Of a stretch of 20,835 bases of DNA, positions 4,969 to 11,298 are shown piece by piece. Source of the stretch: a virus; the IMG/VR virus record IMGVR_UViG_3300032249_001208, positions 1 through 20,835 of that record; one strand, written 5' to 3'. The notes under the pieces were generated by a model. The model saw nothing but the letters and a program-made list of their open reading frames with translations. It was not told the origin of the DNA and made no database searches. Every line of letters begins with the position of its first letter. Positions within the stretch are counted from its first letter, which is position 1. Made by a program: the position numbers and the translations under genes.

Positions 4969-7401
4969 ATGCAGCACAAGTGGCAGCCCTCCTCTCGCCG
5001 CAACCCGTGCCCAATTTGCGGCAGGACTAGCGATGGAGACTGCAGGATCAGGGATGATGAGCAAATGGTTCTATGCCATCGAGGCAAGAGCTTGGGGCCG
5101 CCCCCCGACCTGAAGGTCGGGGGGCTGATGGATGTCGTGGGCAGAACATGGGCCTACGCTGGAGACTCCGAAGACGGGCGGGGAGCGGTGTTTGTGGTTC
5201 ACGAGGAGAAGGTTGACGACCACCTGCCATCGTGCGGCCCGTTGCGCCTACCTACGCCGGCATTTGCTGTTAAAGACCAGAGAGAAACTGTTGCTACCAC
5301 GTATTACTACCGGCAAGATTTGAGGGTGGTTAGATATGATTATGTCGAGGGCGGGAAAAAAGATTTTTCAGCACAATTCTTTTCCGGCGATACCTGGAGG
5401 TCCAGCGCTGGCCCCGAAATATGGCCATTCTACGGATCTATTGGGGCAAATTCAAGCAATTTTATCATAGAGGTTGAGGGCGAAAAATGCGTTGACGTTT
5501 TACGAGCCAATGGCATTGCTGCGATAACGCATCCCGGCCACCAGCGGGACGAAGCTTCATGTAGAGCACGATATGCTGGCCTTGCGGCTGCGGGAATTAA
5601 AAAAGTTTGCTTTATATCTGATAACGATGTTGCCGGCAGGAGAAAAGCTGTTGCCTTCTCTGCCGCAGCTCAGCTTGCCAAAATTGAATTTTGCGTTATT
5701 CCTGCTGAGTCTATTTATGACGTTCCAGACGGCGGGAGCGTTGACGACATGCCGGCAGAAAATCTCTCTTTTTTAATAACAGCAGCCATCAAATCAGCGT
5801 CTGGCGTGAAGCCGGCGCCGCTCAATCGGATCAGTTATGGCAAGATAAAGCAAGATTTGCAGGATTTTTACGAAACGGAGCCTACCGGGGCTGCAAACAT
5901 TCAAGCCGCAATCGCGGACATCGCGTCCGCTAACAATGCCTCCGTATTCGACACCAAGCGTATATGGGATTCGCTGTCAGAGGATCGCCAGGCCACGTCT
6001 GAGGCGTTGTCCGCGACATCGGCCATATTCCAGCGACGAGAGCTTGAGACTAAGAGAGAAAGCGTAAATCTTTCTGACTATTTGCCGGAGTCAATATGTG
6101 GTGCCGTAGCAGAGTTGACCAGGAACTTGGCGTGCGACCCACTGATTGCCGCCTCCGTGGTCCTGACTACTGCTGCTGGCGTGTTTCAAGCTGGCCACCG
6201 GCTCGATGCTGGGGATGGCATGTTTGTGAAGCAGCCCGTAATCTGGTTGCTTTTGGCTGGCCCGTCCGGGAGCGGGAAGAGCCCCATTATGCGGCAGCTA
6301 TGCAAGGATCGCCTTAGCCTTGTGCTAAGCCACTATGATTTTCTTAGTAAAAGCGAAAAAGCTGAATATGACATGCGATATCTCGGAGTGGCGAAGGGGG
6401 CGAGGCCCGAAGAGCCTAAACCTTTAGAGACTTGCGTTGAAAACTTTACAACTGAATCTTTGACCGAGATTCTTGTTGACAATCATGCCAAGGGCTTGTC
6501 AACTTTTATCTATTCTGAGGAGATCAAAAGAGTCCTTGGAAACTTTGATGAGTACAAATCTCACGGCAAAGGCAGCGGCAAAGAAACATTTTTGTGTCTT
6601 TTCGACGGCAACGTGCCTTCGTCGCTGCGCATTGGCCGGCGGCTGAGGGGGAACAGCGGGAAAGTTCAAAACTCCCTCCTGGGAGGTGTTCAGCCGGGCG
6701 TATTTCGTACGATGGTGGAATATGGTGACGACGCCGGCTTGTTTGCCAGGTGCCTTGTAGTGCCATTGATAAACAAATATATCGAGCCCAATTTCTTTCG
6801 TTCGCCGGACGAGGTTACTGCTGTCCACATGGCGGGGCAGTGCCTGGAAAGCTTTTATCTGCGCTGCCTTGGCTTGAGGCCTCTTGTGCTACGGCTTGAA
6901 AGAGAGGCTGTCGAGTTGTTCACTATTTTGTCACGCGACACTTACGATAAGAGCCAGGCGGTATCTTTGGAGTCTCAGCGAGCTGTCTTTGGCAAACGGC
7001 TTGGATACGTGCTTCAGGTTGCCTTGACCATGCACCTATGCCGCGTTGTGGCTGGAGAGGAAAGGGGAGACGAGCTGTTCCTGTCTCGCCAAACCTTGGC
7101 CAGAGCAACTGTATTGGTTGACCTGCTGCAGAGCTATGCAGTCCTGGAGCAGCAGGAATCCCAGATGACCAGGCACGGATCTTTCGACTTGAACCGGAGA
7201 ATCCACACTTACGCCAAAGGCGTCAACGGCTGCAGCGCATCAGTTTTCGTCTCTCAATGCGTGCCGGCAAGGTACAGAAAGGAAATTTTGCCTACTCACG
7301 TCAAGGCTGCAATGGCACAGCTAGTTGATATGGGGCTGGGGGAATGGCGCCGAGAAGGCCGAGCAGCAGTTTTTGTTGCGCTAGGGCGCTTCCCAGATTA
7401 A
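4969..7401 (+). CDS. Zinc-ribbon/TOPRIM/DUF3987 replication protein (primase-helicase type)
   Basis: This 810-residue protein combines primase-like and ATPase parts. Residues 13-37 hold CPIC...C...LCHRG, a zinc-ribbon like those at the start of DnaG-type primases. Residues 165-225 resemble a TOPRIM domain, with IIEVEGEK (166-173) and SDNDVAGRR (217-225), including the D-x-D pair. The C-terminal half matches the DUF3987 family: YLPESICGAVAEL, then Walker A GPSGSGKS (431-438), a Walker B-like TFIYSEE (512-518), and LGGVQPGVFRTMVE (571-584). It probably makes primers and unwinds DNA for phage replication. The start at 4969 is needed to include the zinc ligands; no Shine-Dalgarno sequence is seen. 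It is the first gene of the rightward block, with a leader of about 130 nt. Confidence 0.85.
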   Translation: MQHKWQPSSRRNPCPICGRTSDGDCRIRDDEQMVLCHRGKSLGPPPDLKVGGLMDVVGRTWAYAGDSEDGRGAVFVVHEEKVDDHLPSCGPLRLPTPAFAVKDQRETVATTYYYRQDLRVVRYDYVEGGKKDFSAQFFSGDTWRSSAGPEIWPFYGSIGANSSNFIIEVEGEKCVDVLRANGIAAITHPGHQRDEASCRARYAGLAAAGIKKVCFISDNDVAGRRKAVAFSAAAQLAKIEFCVIPAESIYDVPDGGSVDDMPAENLSFLITAAIKSASGVKPAPLNRISYGKIKQDLQDFYETEPTGAANIQAAIADIASANNASVFDTKRIWDSLSEDRQATSEALSATSAIFQRRELETKRESVNLSDYLPESICGAVAELTRNLACDPLIAASVVLTTAAGVFQAGHRLDAGDGMFVKQPVIWLLLAGPSGSGKSPIMRQLCKDRLSLVLSHYDFLSKSEKAEYDMRYLGVAKGARPEEPKPLETCVENFTTESLTEILVDNHAKGLSTFIYSEEIKRVLGNFDEYKSHGKGSGKETFLCLFDGNVPSSLRIGRRLRGNSGKVQNSLLGGVQPGVFRTMVEYGDDAGLFARCLVVPLINKYIEPNFFRSPDEVTAVHMAGQCLESFYLRCLGLRPLVLRLEREAVELFTILSRDTYDKSQAVSLESQRAVFGKRLGYVLQVALTMHLCRVVAGEERGDELFLSRQTLARATVLVDLLQSYAVLEQQESQMTRHGSFDLNRRIHTYAKGVNGCSASVFVSQCVPARYRKEILPTHVKAAMAQLVDMGLGEWRREGRAAVFVALGRFPD

Positions 7402-7443
7402 GGGCTTGGGCAAAAGCGCCAAGCTTGCAACGCTTGCCCTTAA
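7398..7443. repeat. Nested inverted repeat in an intergenic gap
   Basis: TTAAGGGC (7398-7405) and GCCCTTAA (7436-7443) are perfect 8-bp arms. Between them CTTGG (7405-7409) pairs with CCAAG (7419-7423). The left arm covers the stop codon of the primase gene. No T-run follows on either strand, so this is not a standard terminator; it could be an RNA-processing or 3'-end protecting structure ahead of the promoter at 7458. Confidence 0.4.
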
Positions 7444-7457
7444 AACCGTCCTCCCTG

Positions 7458-7478
7458 TGCTACGCTTCTCTTGTTCGC
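7458..7478 (+). promoter_or_regulatory. Promoter/leader element with TTGTTCGC
   Basis: TGC-TACGCT (7458-7466) is an extended -10-like box with no good -35. After four bases comes TTGTTCGC (7471-7478), then nine bases to the ATG at 7488. It matches the arrangements at 1108-1127 (minus) and 9687-9708 (plus). It would give the recombination cassette its own transcript. Confidence 0.5.
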
Positions 7479-7487
7479 CCGCCTCTT

Positions 7488-8171
7488 ATGACGCGCTCCG
7501 CTCCAGACCAACACCCGCCTACTCCCATGGCATCTCTGCCGACTGGGCAGCTGCCTCCGATGGTTGCTCAGCCCGTAGCGCCAGCCCTGCACTCTTCGGC
7601 TGGCCTTGACAACCTTTCTCTTTTGGGGCGAATTGCTGCGGCTACTCCGCAATTCCAGCACCTTACTAAGGACACTGAGAACACGTTTCTCAAGAGCAGT
7701 TACCTCAAGTTGCCTTCGCTATTGGACGCGATCAGGGAGCCGCTTTTGGAGTACGGAGTAAAGGTCTATAGTCAGGGTTGCTTCGCTGACGGCCAGTGGC
7801 TTGTTAGGACAACGCTTTCCACTCTCGACGGAGGAGAAGAGTTGAGTAGCGACTTTCCCATCGTGGGCGAAGGGCTTACAATGCAAAAGGTCGCTGGTTG
7901 TTTCACGCTCGGGACGCGCTACAATTTGTTTGCGCTACTTAACATCTGCCCAGACTCAGGAGATGACGACGGAAACGTCGGCAATTCTTCTGCTTTTGCT
8001 TCTGGTCATTCCTTACCCGGCCTTGGGGCGCCCCAGCCTCAGCCGCCCCAGCAGTTCGCTCAGTCACTCCATCCCCAGCAGTACGCTCAGCCTTATCCTC
8101 AGCAGTTTGCTCAGGCGGCCCAGCCTGGCGCTATTGCCTACCCCGTAAACCCTCTCCCCGTCCTCTCGTGA
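7488..8171 (+). CDS. erf: ERF-family single-strand annealing protein
   Basis: The 227-residue product has the ERF recombinase pattern: SYLKLPSLLDAIREPLLEYGVKVYS (71-95), LVRTTLSTLDGGEE (105-118), MQKVAGCFTLGTRYNLFALLNI (132-153) and the closing acidic SGDDDGN (157-163). ERF proteins anneal complementary single strands for phage recombination and genome circularisation or repair. I start at the ATG at 7488, since upstream residues in this frame overlap the primase gene and are not protein-like, and a promoter element lies just before. The first 38 residues are Pro/Ala-rich. Beyond 175 is a low-complexity tail with QQFAQ, QQYAQ and QQFAQ, a motif repeated in the next gene. The stop overlaps the next start (GTGA). 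Confidence 0.85.
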   Translation: MTRSAPDQHPPTPMASLPTGQLPPMVAQPVAPALHSSAGLDNLSLLGRIAAATPQFQHLTKDTENTFLKSSYLKLPSLLDAIREPLLEYGVKVYSQGCFADGQWLVRTTLSTLDGGEELSSDFPIVGEGLTMQKVAGCFTLGTRYNLFALLNICPDSGDDDGNVGNSSAFASGHSLPGLGAPQPQPPQQFAQSLHPQQYAQPYPQQFAQAAQPGAIAYPVNPLPVLS

Positions 8172-8806
8172 CACAGTTTCCGCAGCAATCGCAACGTACC
8201 TACCGGCCTAATAGGTCTGCTTTGTGGGTCAACAACAAGAAGAATGCGAACCAGCCTGACTACAAGGGCAATGTTGAAATTTCTTACGGCTTGCTCCAGG
8301 AAATGTTGGCTGCTTTCAATGCAGGCCGATACCAGAAAGACTCAGGGGATCAGCCCTGTATCAAGCTGGATTTTGCCCTTTATGCACAGCAGGGGGGCAC
8401 GTCTCAGGGCGGCAAGCAAAAACCAATTTTGAGCGGCTATCTTAGCTCCGTCCAAGATACTGAGCAAAGCGCGGCTGCCAGGCAGCAGTACGCCCAAGCT
8501 CTTCAGCCGCCTCAGCAGTACGCTCAGCCGCCTCAGCAGTACGCTCAGCCGCCTCAGCAGTACGCTCAGCCGCCTCAGCAGTACGCTCAGCCGCCTCAGC
8601 AGGGGTACGTTGAGCCAGTCCAGCATCAGCCAGTCCAGCATCAGCAGCTTCCTCAGGGGTATGCCCAAGCTCAGCCTTTGCCGGCCTACTCGGGCCAGTA
8701 TCAGCCGGCCCAGGCGCCCGACCTGATGCCTCCGCCGGTTGTTCCGCCTGTCCCGATGCCTGGAGCCATTCACGGTCAGCATCCGCAACTTCCTGGGAAT
8801 TTCTGA
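8168..8806 (+). CDS. Candidate ssDNA-binding protein with QQYAQ repeat tail
   Basis: The start is GTG at 8168, overlapping the ERF stop as GTGA. The 212-residue product has a compact N-terminal part (about 12-92), beginning RSALWVNNKKNANQPDYKG, followed by short beta-type segments (CIKLDFALYAQQ, KPILSGYLS). The aromatic/Asn/Lys then PDYKG pattern resembles the start of small OB-fold, ssDNA-binding-like phage and plasmid proteins, so I propose an SSB role, helped by its place between an annealing protein and an exonuclease. This is not proven. Residues 93-212 are a disordered Gln/Pro tail with five PPQQYAQ-type repeats, then VQHQP duplicated, and PPVVPPVP. Bacterial SSBs also carry flexible tails that recruit partners, but the acidic tip is missing here. 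Confidence 0.65.
   Translation: MTQFPQQSQRTYRPNRSALWVNNKKNANQPDYKGNVEISYGLLQEMLAAFNAGRYQKDSGDQPCIKLDFALYAQQGGTSQGGKQKPILSGYLSSVQDTEQSAAARQQYAQALQPPQQYAQPPQQYAQPPQQYAQPPQQYAQPPQQGYVEPVQHQPVQHQQLPQGYAQAQPLPAYSGQYQPAQAPDLMPPPVVPPVPMPGAIHGQHPQLPGNF
8507..8602 (+). repeat. 21-bp tandem repeat, four copies plus a partial
   Basis: Four identical 21-bp units lie end to end at 8507-8527, 8528-8548, 8549-8569 and 8570-8590, with the first 12 bp of a fifth to 8602. Each encodes one PPQQYAQ heptapeptide in the tail of the SSB-like protein. Identical codons across copies imply recent expansion by slippage or recombination, so copy number may vary between isolates. Confidence 0.95.
8616..8645 (+). repeat. 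15-bp tandem duplication
   Basis: The 15-bp unit CAGTCCAGCATCAGC occurs twice in a row (8616-8630 and 8631-8645), encoding a doubled VQHQP/Q motif just after the QQYAQ repeats. It appears to be a second, independent expansion in the same tail. Confidence 0.9.
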
Positions 8807-9681
8807 TGCCTGAATTGTGCCTTTTGCCCCCGCAAGGGGGCGTTTTTTTCAGCGAACAGGATCACAGGTATTTTTGGAGAGGCCAGACAGAGGTAGAGGT
8901 TCCGTCCTCTTCGCACATTATTGATTTGGGTGGCGGCAAGGATTTTAACAAAGATCCCTGGCAGAGATCCCTAATGCGCAGGGGGCTCAGCGAGTCCGGG
9001 GCTCACTATTTTATGGAGCGTGTTAGGGACATACGAGCCGCGATCGGCACGGAGGTTCACGGGCACATTCAAACCCATCTTATTTACGGGGTGGAGCCGA
9101 CCAGATCAAGCGAAAGCGAAAAGATTTTTAGTTCATGGCTGAAACATGTTTATCCGAGAATTGGCAAAATTTATATTATTGAGCAGCCAATGATTCACGT
9201 TGGCGGCGTGTATGGATTCACTCCAGACCTGATTGCTGAAGTGGACGGAGTGCTTACAGGTTGCGATTGGAAGTCGAACCAGATGGAGAGCTTTGCAGAG
9301 CGCTATCAGCGCCTGGTTGATTACGCTCCTGAAGATGAAATACTGAGGGGAATTTGCGATCACCTGGCTAAGGTCGATGCGGCGGCCGGCAGAACGCGAG
9401 AAAAAACCGCTCGCGTTCGCTCGGGCTGGCAAATGCAGCAGGGGAGCTACGCCATGGGCGTAGAGGCGGTCAGGGGAGGGCTCCGCGTGCAACGGGGCAT
9501 CAATTTCATGCTCTCTGTCGATGGCGTTGCTGAGCATACCTGGAACCGGGCAGACTTGGATCAAGGATGGCTTCAGTTTGCCAATGGGCTGCTGCTGCAC
9601 CATCAAAGAGCCGTTATGGCTGGCACACATTCCGTTTTTCGCATGGCGCTTGATGCGCTTTGCCCATTGATGCGGCGTTGA
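8806..9681 (+). CDS. PD-(D/E)XK exonuclease, RecB/Cas4-like
   Basis: This 291-residue protein carries the full motif set of the RecB/Cas4-type phage exonucleases: GTEVHG with His85, a Glu in IIEQP (126), YGFTPD with Asp141, DWKS with Asp154 and Lys156, and QQGSYAMG (Q211...Y215). It should resect DNA ends to make single strands for the ERF protein. An insert of about 50 residues, rich in Arg, Asp and Glu, lies between DWK and the Q-x3-Y motif. The ATG overlaps the upstream TGA (TGATG). The conserved fold starts near residue 15 (FSEQDHRYFW), so the first codons are a short lead-in, and these contain a terminator hairpin (8826-8849). A 9-bp inverted repeat (9392-9400/9410-9418) lies in the insert. 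Confidence 0.85.
   Translation: MPELCLLPPQGGVFFSEQDHRYFWRGQTEVEVPSSSHIIDLGGGKDFNKDPWQRSLMRRGLSESGAHYFMERVRDIRAAIGTEVHGHIQTHLIYGVEPTRSSESEKIFSSWLKHVYPRIGKIYIIEQPMIHVGGVYGFTPDLIAEVDGVLTGCDWKSNQMESFAERYQRLVDYAPEDEILRGICDHLAKVDAAAGRTREKTARVRSGWQMQQGSYAMGVEAVRGGLRVQRGINFMLSVDGVAEHTWNRADLDQGWLQFANGLLLHHQRAVMAGTHSVFRMALDALCPLMRR
8826..8849 (+). terminator. Intragenic terminator-like hairpin in the exonuclease gene
   Basis: GCCCCC (8826-8831), a GCAA tetraloop (8832-8835), GGGGGC (8836-8841), one G and then seven Ts (8843-8849). This is a textbook rightward intrinsic terminator, but it sits within codons 7-15 of the nuclease. It could lower nuclease mRNA relative to the two genes upstream, with translating ribosomes preventing the hairpin. 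Confidence 0.65.
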
Positions 9682-9708
9682 TCATCTGCTACAATCCTTT
9701 TTGTTCGC
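9667..9708 (+). promoter_or_regulatory. Promoter with TTGTTCGC leader for the AbrB-like gene
   Basis: TTGATG (9667-9672), a 17-bp spacer, then TACAAT (9690-9695) preceded by TGC, making an extended -10. Five bases later is TTGTTCGC (9701-9708), and ten bases after that the ATG at 9719. This is the best sigma-70-like promoter in the window and the clearest of three copies of the element. Confidence 0.65.
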
Positions 9709-9718
9709 ACCCAGTTCG

Positions 9719-10342
9719 ATGCCTGTCAAACGCGCACCAAAGGCTGTTGAAGCCGTCTCCGTTCCCGCTCCCGTTTTTGCCCCCTCTCCTGTTCTTGCTT
9801 CCACCATTACGGCGCAGGAGGGGCTCACAATGGATGAGGTGTCCTTTTTGCCTGAGGAGGGCGATGAGAGCGATGAGAGCGAAGAAGCAGTTGGCCCCGC
9901 AACACGACTGACCGGCCAAGAGCTGCTTCAGGCCTATAGCGCCGGCCTCGAAGAGCAGCGGCCTTACACCGAAATCGCGAGAAATGCTGGCTATGTCAGC
10001 GTAACCGCTGCCGGCAAGGAGCGCGTCATGGTCGCTCAGTTCAACGCAGCGCTGCTTCGCGCTGAGGGGCACGAGGTTGGCAGCAGCAGTGGCGGAACCG
10101 GGCGGCCGCATCTTGGGCTTTCCCAGGCACGGGTGAGCGCTCAAGGGACGCTCCTTGTCAGCCAGCTCGCCACTCGGCACATCGAGGCCCTCCCTGGCGA
10201 CTGCTTTGCTGTCACCTATCCCGGCAACGGCCAAATTCTCTTGACGCCAACGGGGGAAAATAAGCCGGTGGCGCCTCGGAAAAAGCGGGGAGAGGGATCC
10301 GAGGAGCAGCCTGGTACTCCACTGCTTGATTCGCTTGATTGA
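9719..10342 (+). CDS. cyAbrB-like transcriptional regulator
   Basis: The 207-residue protein has the arrangement of cyanobacterial AbrB-type regulators. LTGQELLQAYSAG (64-76), TEIARNAGYVSVTAAGKERV (84-103) and QFNAALLRAEG (107-117) match their N-terminal half. ARVSAQGTLLVS (137-148), EALPGDCFAVTY (156-167) and GQILLTP (171-177) match an AbrB-type beta domain. In cyanobacteria such proteins bind DNA broadly and control nitrogen, carbon and redox genes. Ahead of the core is a 60-residue Pro/Ala-rich then acidic region (PEEGDESDESEE), and the C-terminus is basic then acidic. I start at the ATG at 9719; an in-frame TTG at 9701 lies at the predicted RNA start. It has its own promoter and is followed by a terminator. 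Confidence 0.75.
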   Translation: MPVKRAPKAVEAVSVPAPVFAPSPVLASTITAQEGLTMDEVSFLPEEGDESDESEEAVGPATRLTGQELLQAYSAGLEEQRPYTEIARNAGYVSVTAAGKERVMVAQFNAALLRAEGHEVGSSSGGTGRPHLGLSQARVSAQGTLLVSQLATRHIEALPGDCFAVTYPGNGQILLTPTGENKPVAPRKKRGEGSEEQPGTPLLDSLD

Positions 10343-10363
10343 GTTACCTGTCTTGCAAAGAGG

Positions 10364-10399
10364 AGCCCCCGGATTGCTGAGTCCGGGGGCTTTTGTTTT
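10364..10399 (+). terminator. Rho-independent terminator, rightward
   Basis: A perfect 10-bp stem, AGCCCCCGGA (10364-10373) with TCCGGGGGCT (10382-10391), encloses an 8-nt loop and is followed by TTTGTTTT. It ends the rightward block 22 bp after the regulator gene. On the minus strand no T-run follows, so it should not stop the leftward late transcripts. I see nothing else in 10343-10472. Confidence 0.85.
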
Positions 10400-10472
10400 G
10401 GGCCGACCAGTTTCAGTCAGTCATAAATCGGTGTACCCACATTTTCTTCTCTTCGGCTTTCACTCGATTTTC

Positions 10473-10994
10473 TTAGTAAATCCTCTTGGCGCTTGCGTCG
10501 CTGGAACTGGCAACACACGCGGCGTAAATTAACCGATCAGAGTAAAATCCGTCGTAAAATTTTGATCCAAGGTTGTAAGCCCAAGCTGAGGCGTTGAACT
10601 CTGACCATGGATCTTTCACGTTGATGTCGTAGCCTTTTCGCATTGGCGCTTCCCGAAGACCGTCCAGGCAGATCACATGGCCAGACCTGGTGAACCAGCC
10701 ATGGGTGATCAGAAACTCTCCCGCCTGGAGCCAGTCATAGACTTCGTTCAGAGATGCGTTTTCGTGGAAAGCGTATGGGCGCTTGTACGTCCTGATGACA
10801 TCGGCCATCACGTATGGGTTGCCGGCATCGCCGCGAGCAACAAGCTTACGGCGGATCGAGTACACACCGGCATCGCCTACCGCCATGCCGATACAGGCCG
10901 CCTGACAGGTGCTCCCGTCAGGCTGGCTGAGGTTTAGCGCCCTGATTCTTGTGACCCACTCTTGTCTTTCAGTGTTCGCCAATGGGCTTTTCAT
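10473..10994 (-). CDS. C39-like cysteine peptidase, candidate lysis enzyme
   Basis: From the ATG at 10994 the product has 173 residues. QPDGSTCQAAC (24-34) supplies the candidate nucleophile Cys30, SGHVICLDGL (104-113) the His106, and INVKDPW (124-130) the Asp128, the order seen in C39-like papain-fold peptidases. It is the last late gene and follows a two-helix membrane protein, so I infer a role as the endolysin, cutting peptide bonds in peptidoglycan. A processing protease is the alternative. Upstream residues in this frame overlap the preceding gene and look non-coding; the chosen start still overlaps it by 26 bp. No Shine-Dalgarno sequence is clear. Confidence 0.65.
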   Translation of the reverse strand: MKSPLANTERQEWVTRIRALNLSQPDGSTCQAACIGMAVGDAGVYSIRRKLVARGDAGNPYVMADVIRTYKRPYAFHENASLNEVYDWLQAGEFLITHGWFTRSGHVICLDGLREAPMRKGYDINVKDPWSEFNASAWAYNLGSKFYDGFYSDRLIYAACVASSSDASAKRIY

Positions 10995-11298
10995 CGTGGC
11001 TCTCGGGGTGAAGGTCGGGGTTGTAGGTATTGTAGCCTTCCTCAAATTTTCTCTGTTTCTCCCTTTCCTTGTCCAGCGTACCCAATATGTAACCAATCAC
11101 AACGGCAGCGCTTAGCGGGCCGCCCTCTCCCATGCCGGCAATAGCAAGCCCCTTGTCCCAGCATCGCTCAAAGTCTCCCTTTTGCGCTCGACATTCTTTT
11201 ATGTAAAACTGCCCTAGCATTATCAAAAGAGCAAGCATAGCTCCAGCGCCGACAAGCGCAGCGATAGCCTGCACGTCATTTTTGCGAACATGTTTCAT
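10969..11298 (-). CDS. Two-helix membrane protein, candidate holin
   Basis: The 109-residue protein has two hydrophobic segments, about 10-32 (QAIAALVGAGAMLALLIMLG) and about 58-75 (GGPLSAAVVIGYILG), separated by a polar, Cys-containing linker (ECRAQKGDFERCWDKG). The C-terminal 35 residues are highly charged. Size, two-helix layout, charged tail and position before a peptidase gene fit a holin, the protein that makes the membrane lesion at lysis. The evidence is contextual. Its ATG overlaps the preceding stop as ATGA. Confidence 0.65.
   Translation of the reverse strand: MKHVRKNDVQAIAALVGAGAMLALLIMLGQFYIKECRAQKGDFERCWDKGLAIAGMGEGGPLSAAVVIGYILGTLDKEREKQRKFEEGYNTYNPDLHPESHDEKPIGEH

Noticed and set aside
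7917-7925. CGCTACAAT inside the ERF gene followed by TTGTTTGCGC, resembling the promoter element
   Set aside because: It lies in conserved coding sequence (TRYNLFA), the octamer is not exact, and no gene starts within the next 200 bp.
8507-8602. Direct repeats considered as a CRISPR array or replication-origin iterons
   Set aside because: Units are contiguous with no spacers, in frame, and encode a heptapeptide repeat, so a coding tandem repeat is sufficient.
8342-8788. Minus-strand frame with repeated LRRLSVL units
   Set aside because: It is the antisense image of the 21-bp repeats in the SSB-like gene; the repeats explain its pattern.
9392-9418. 9-bp inverted repeat with an A-rich loop in the exonuclease gene, considered as a terminator
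   Set aside because: The A/T-run is in the loop, not after the stem, on either strand.
9689-10234. 181-codon minus-strand frame opposite the AbrB-like gene
   Set aside because: The plus strand has recognisable domains, a promoter and a terminator; the minus frame has none of these.
11029-11037. GGCTACAAT on the minus strand, a possible internal promoter for the C39-like gene
   Set aside because: No -35 is present and the bases encode GYNTYN in the membrane protein, so chance is likely.
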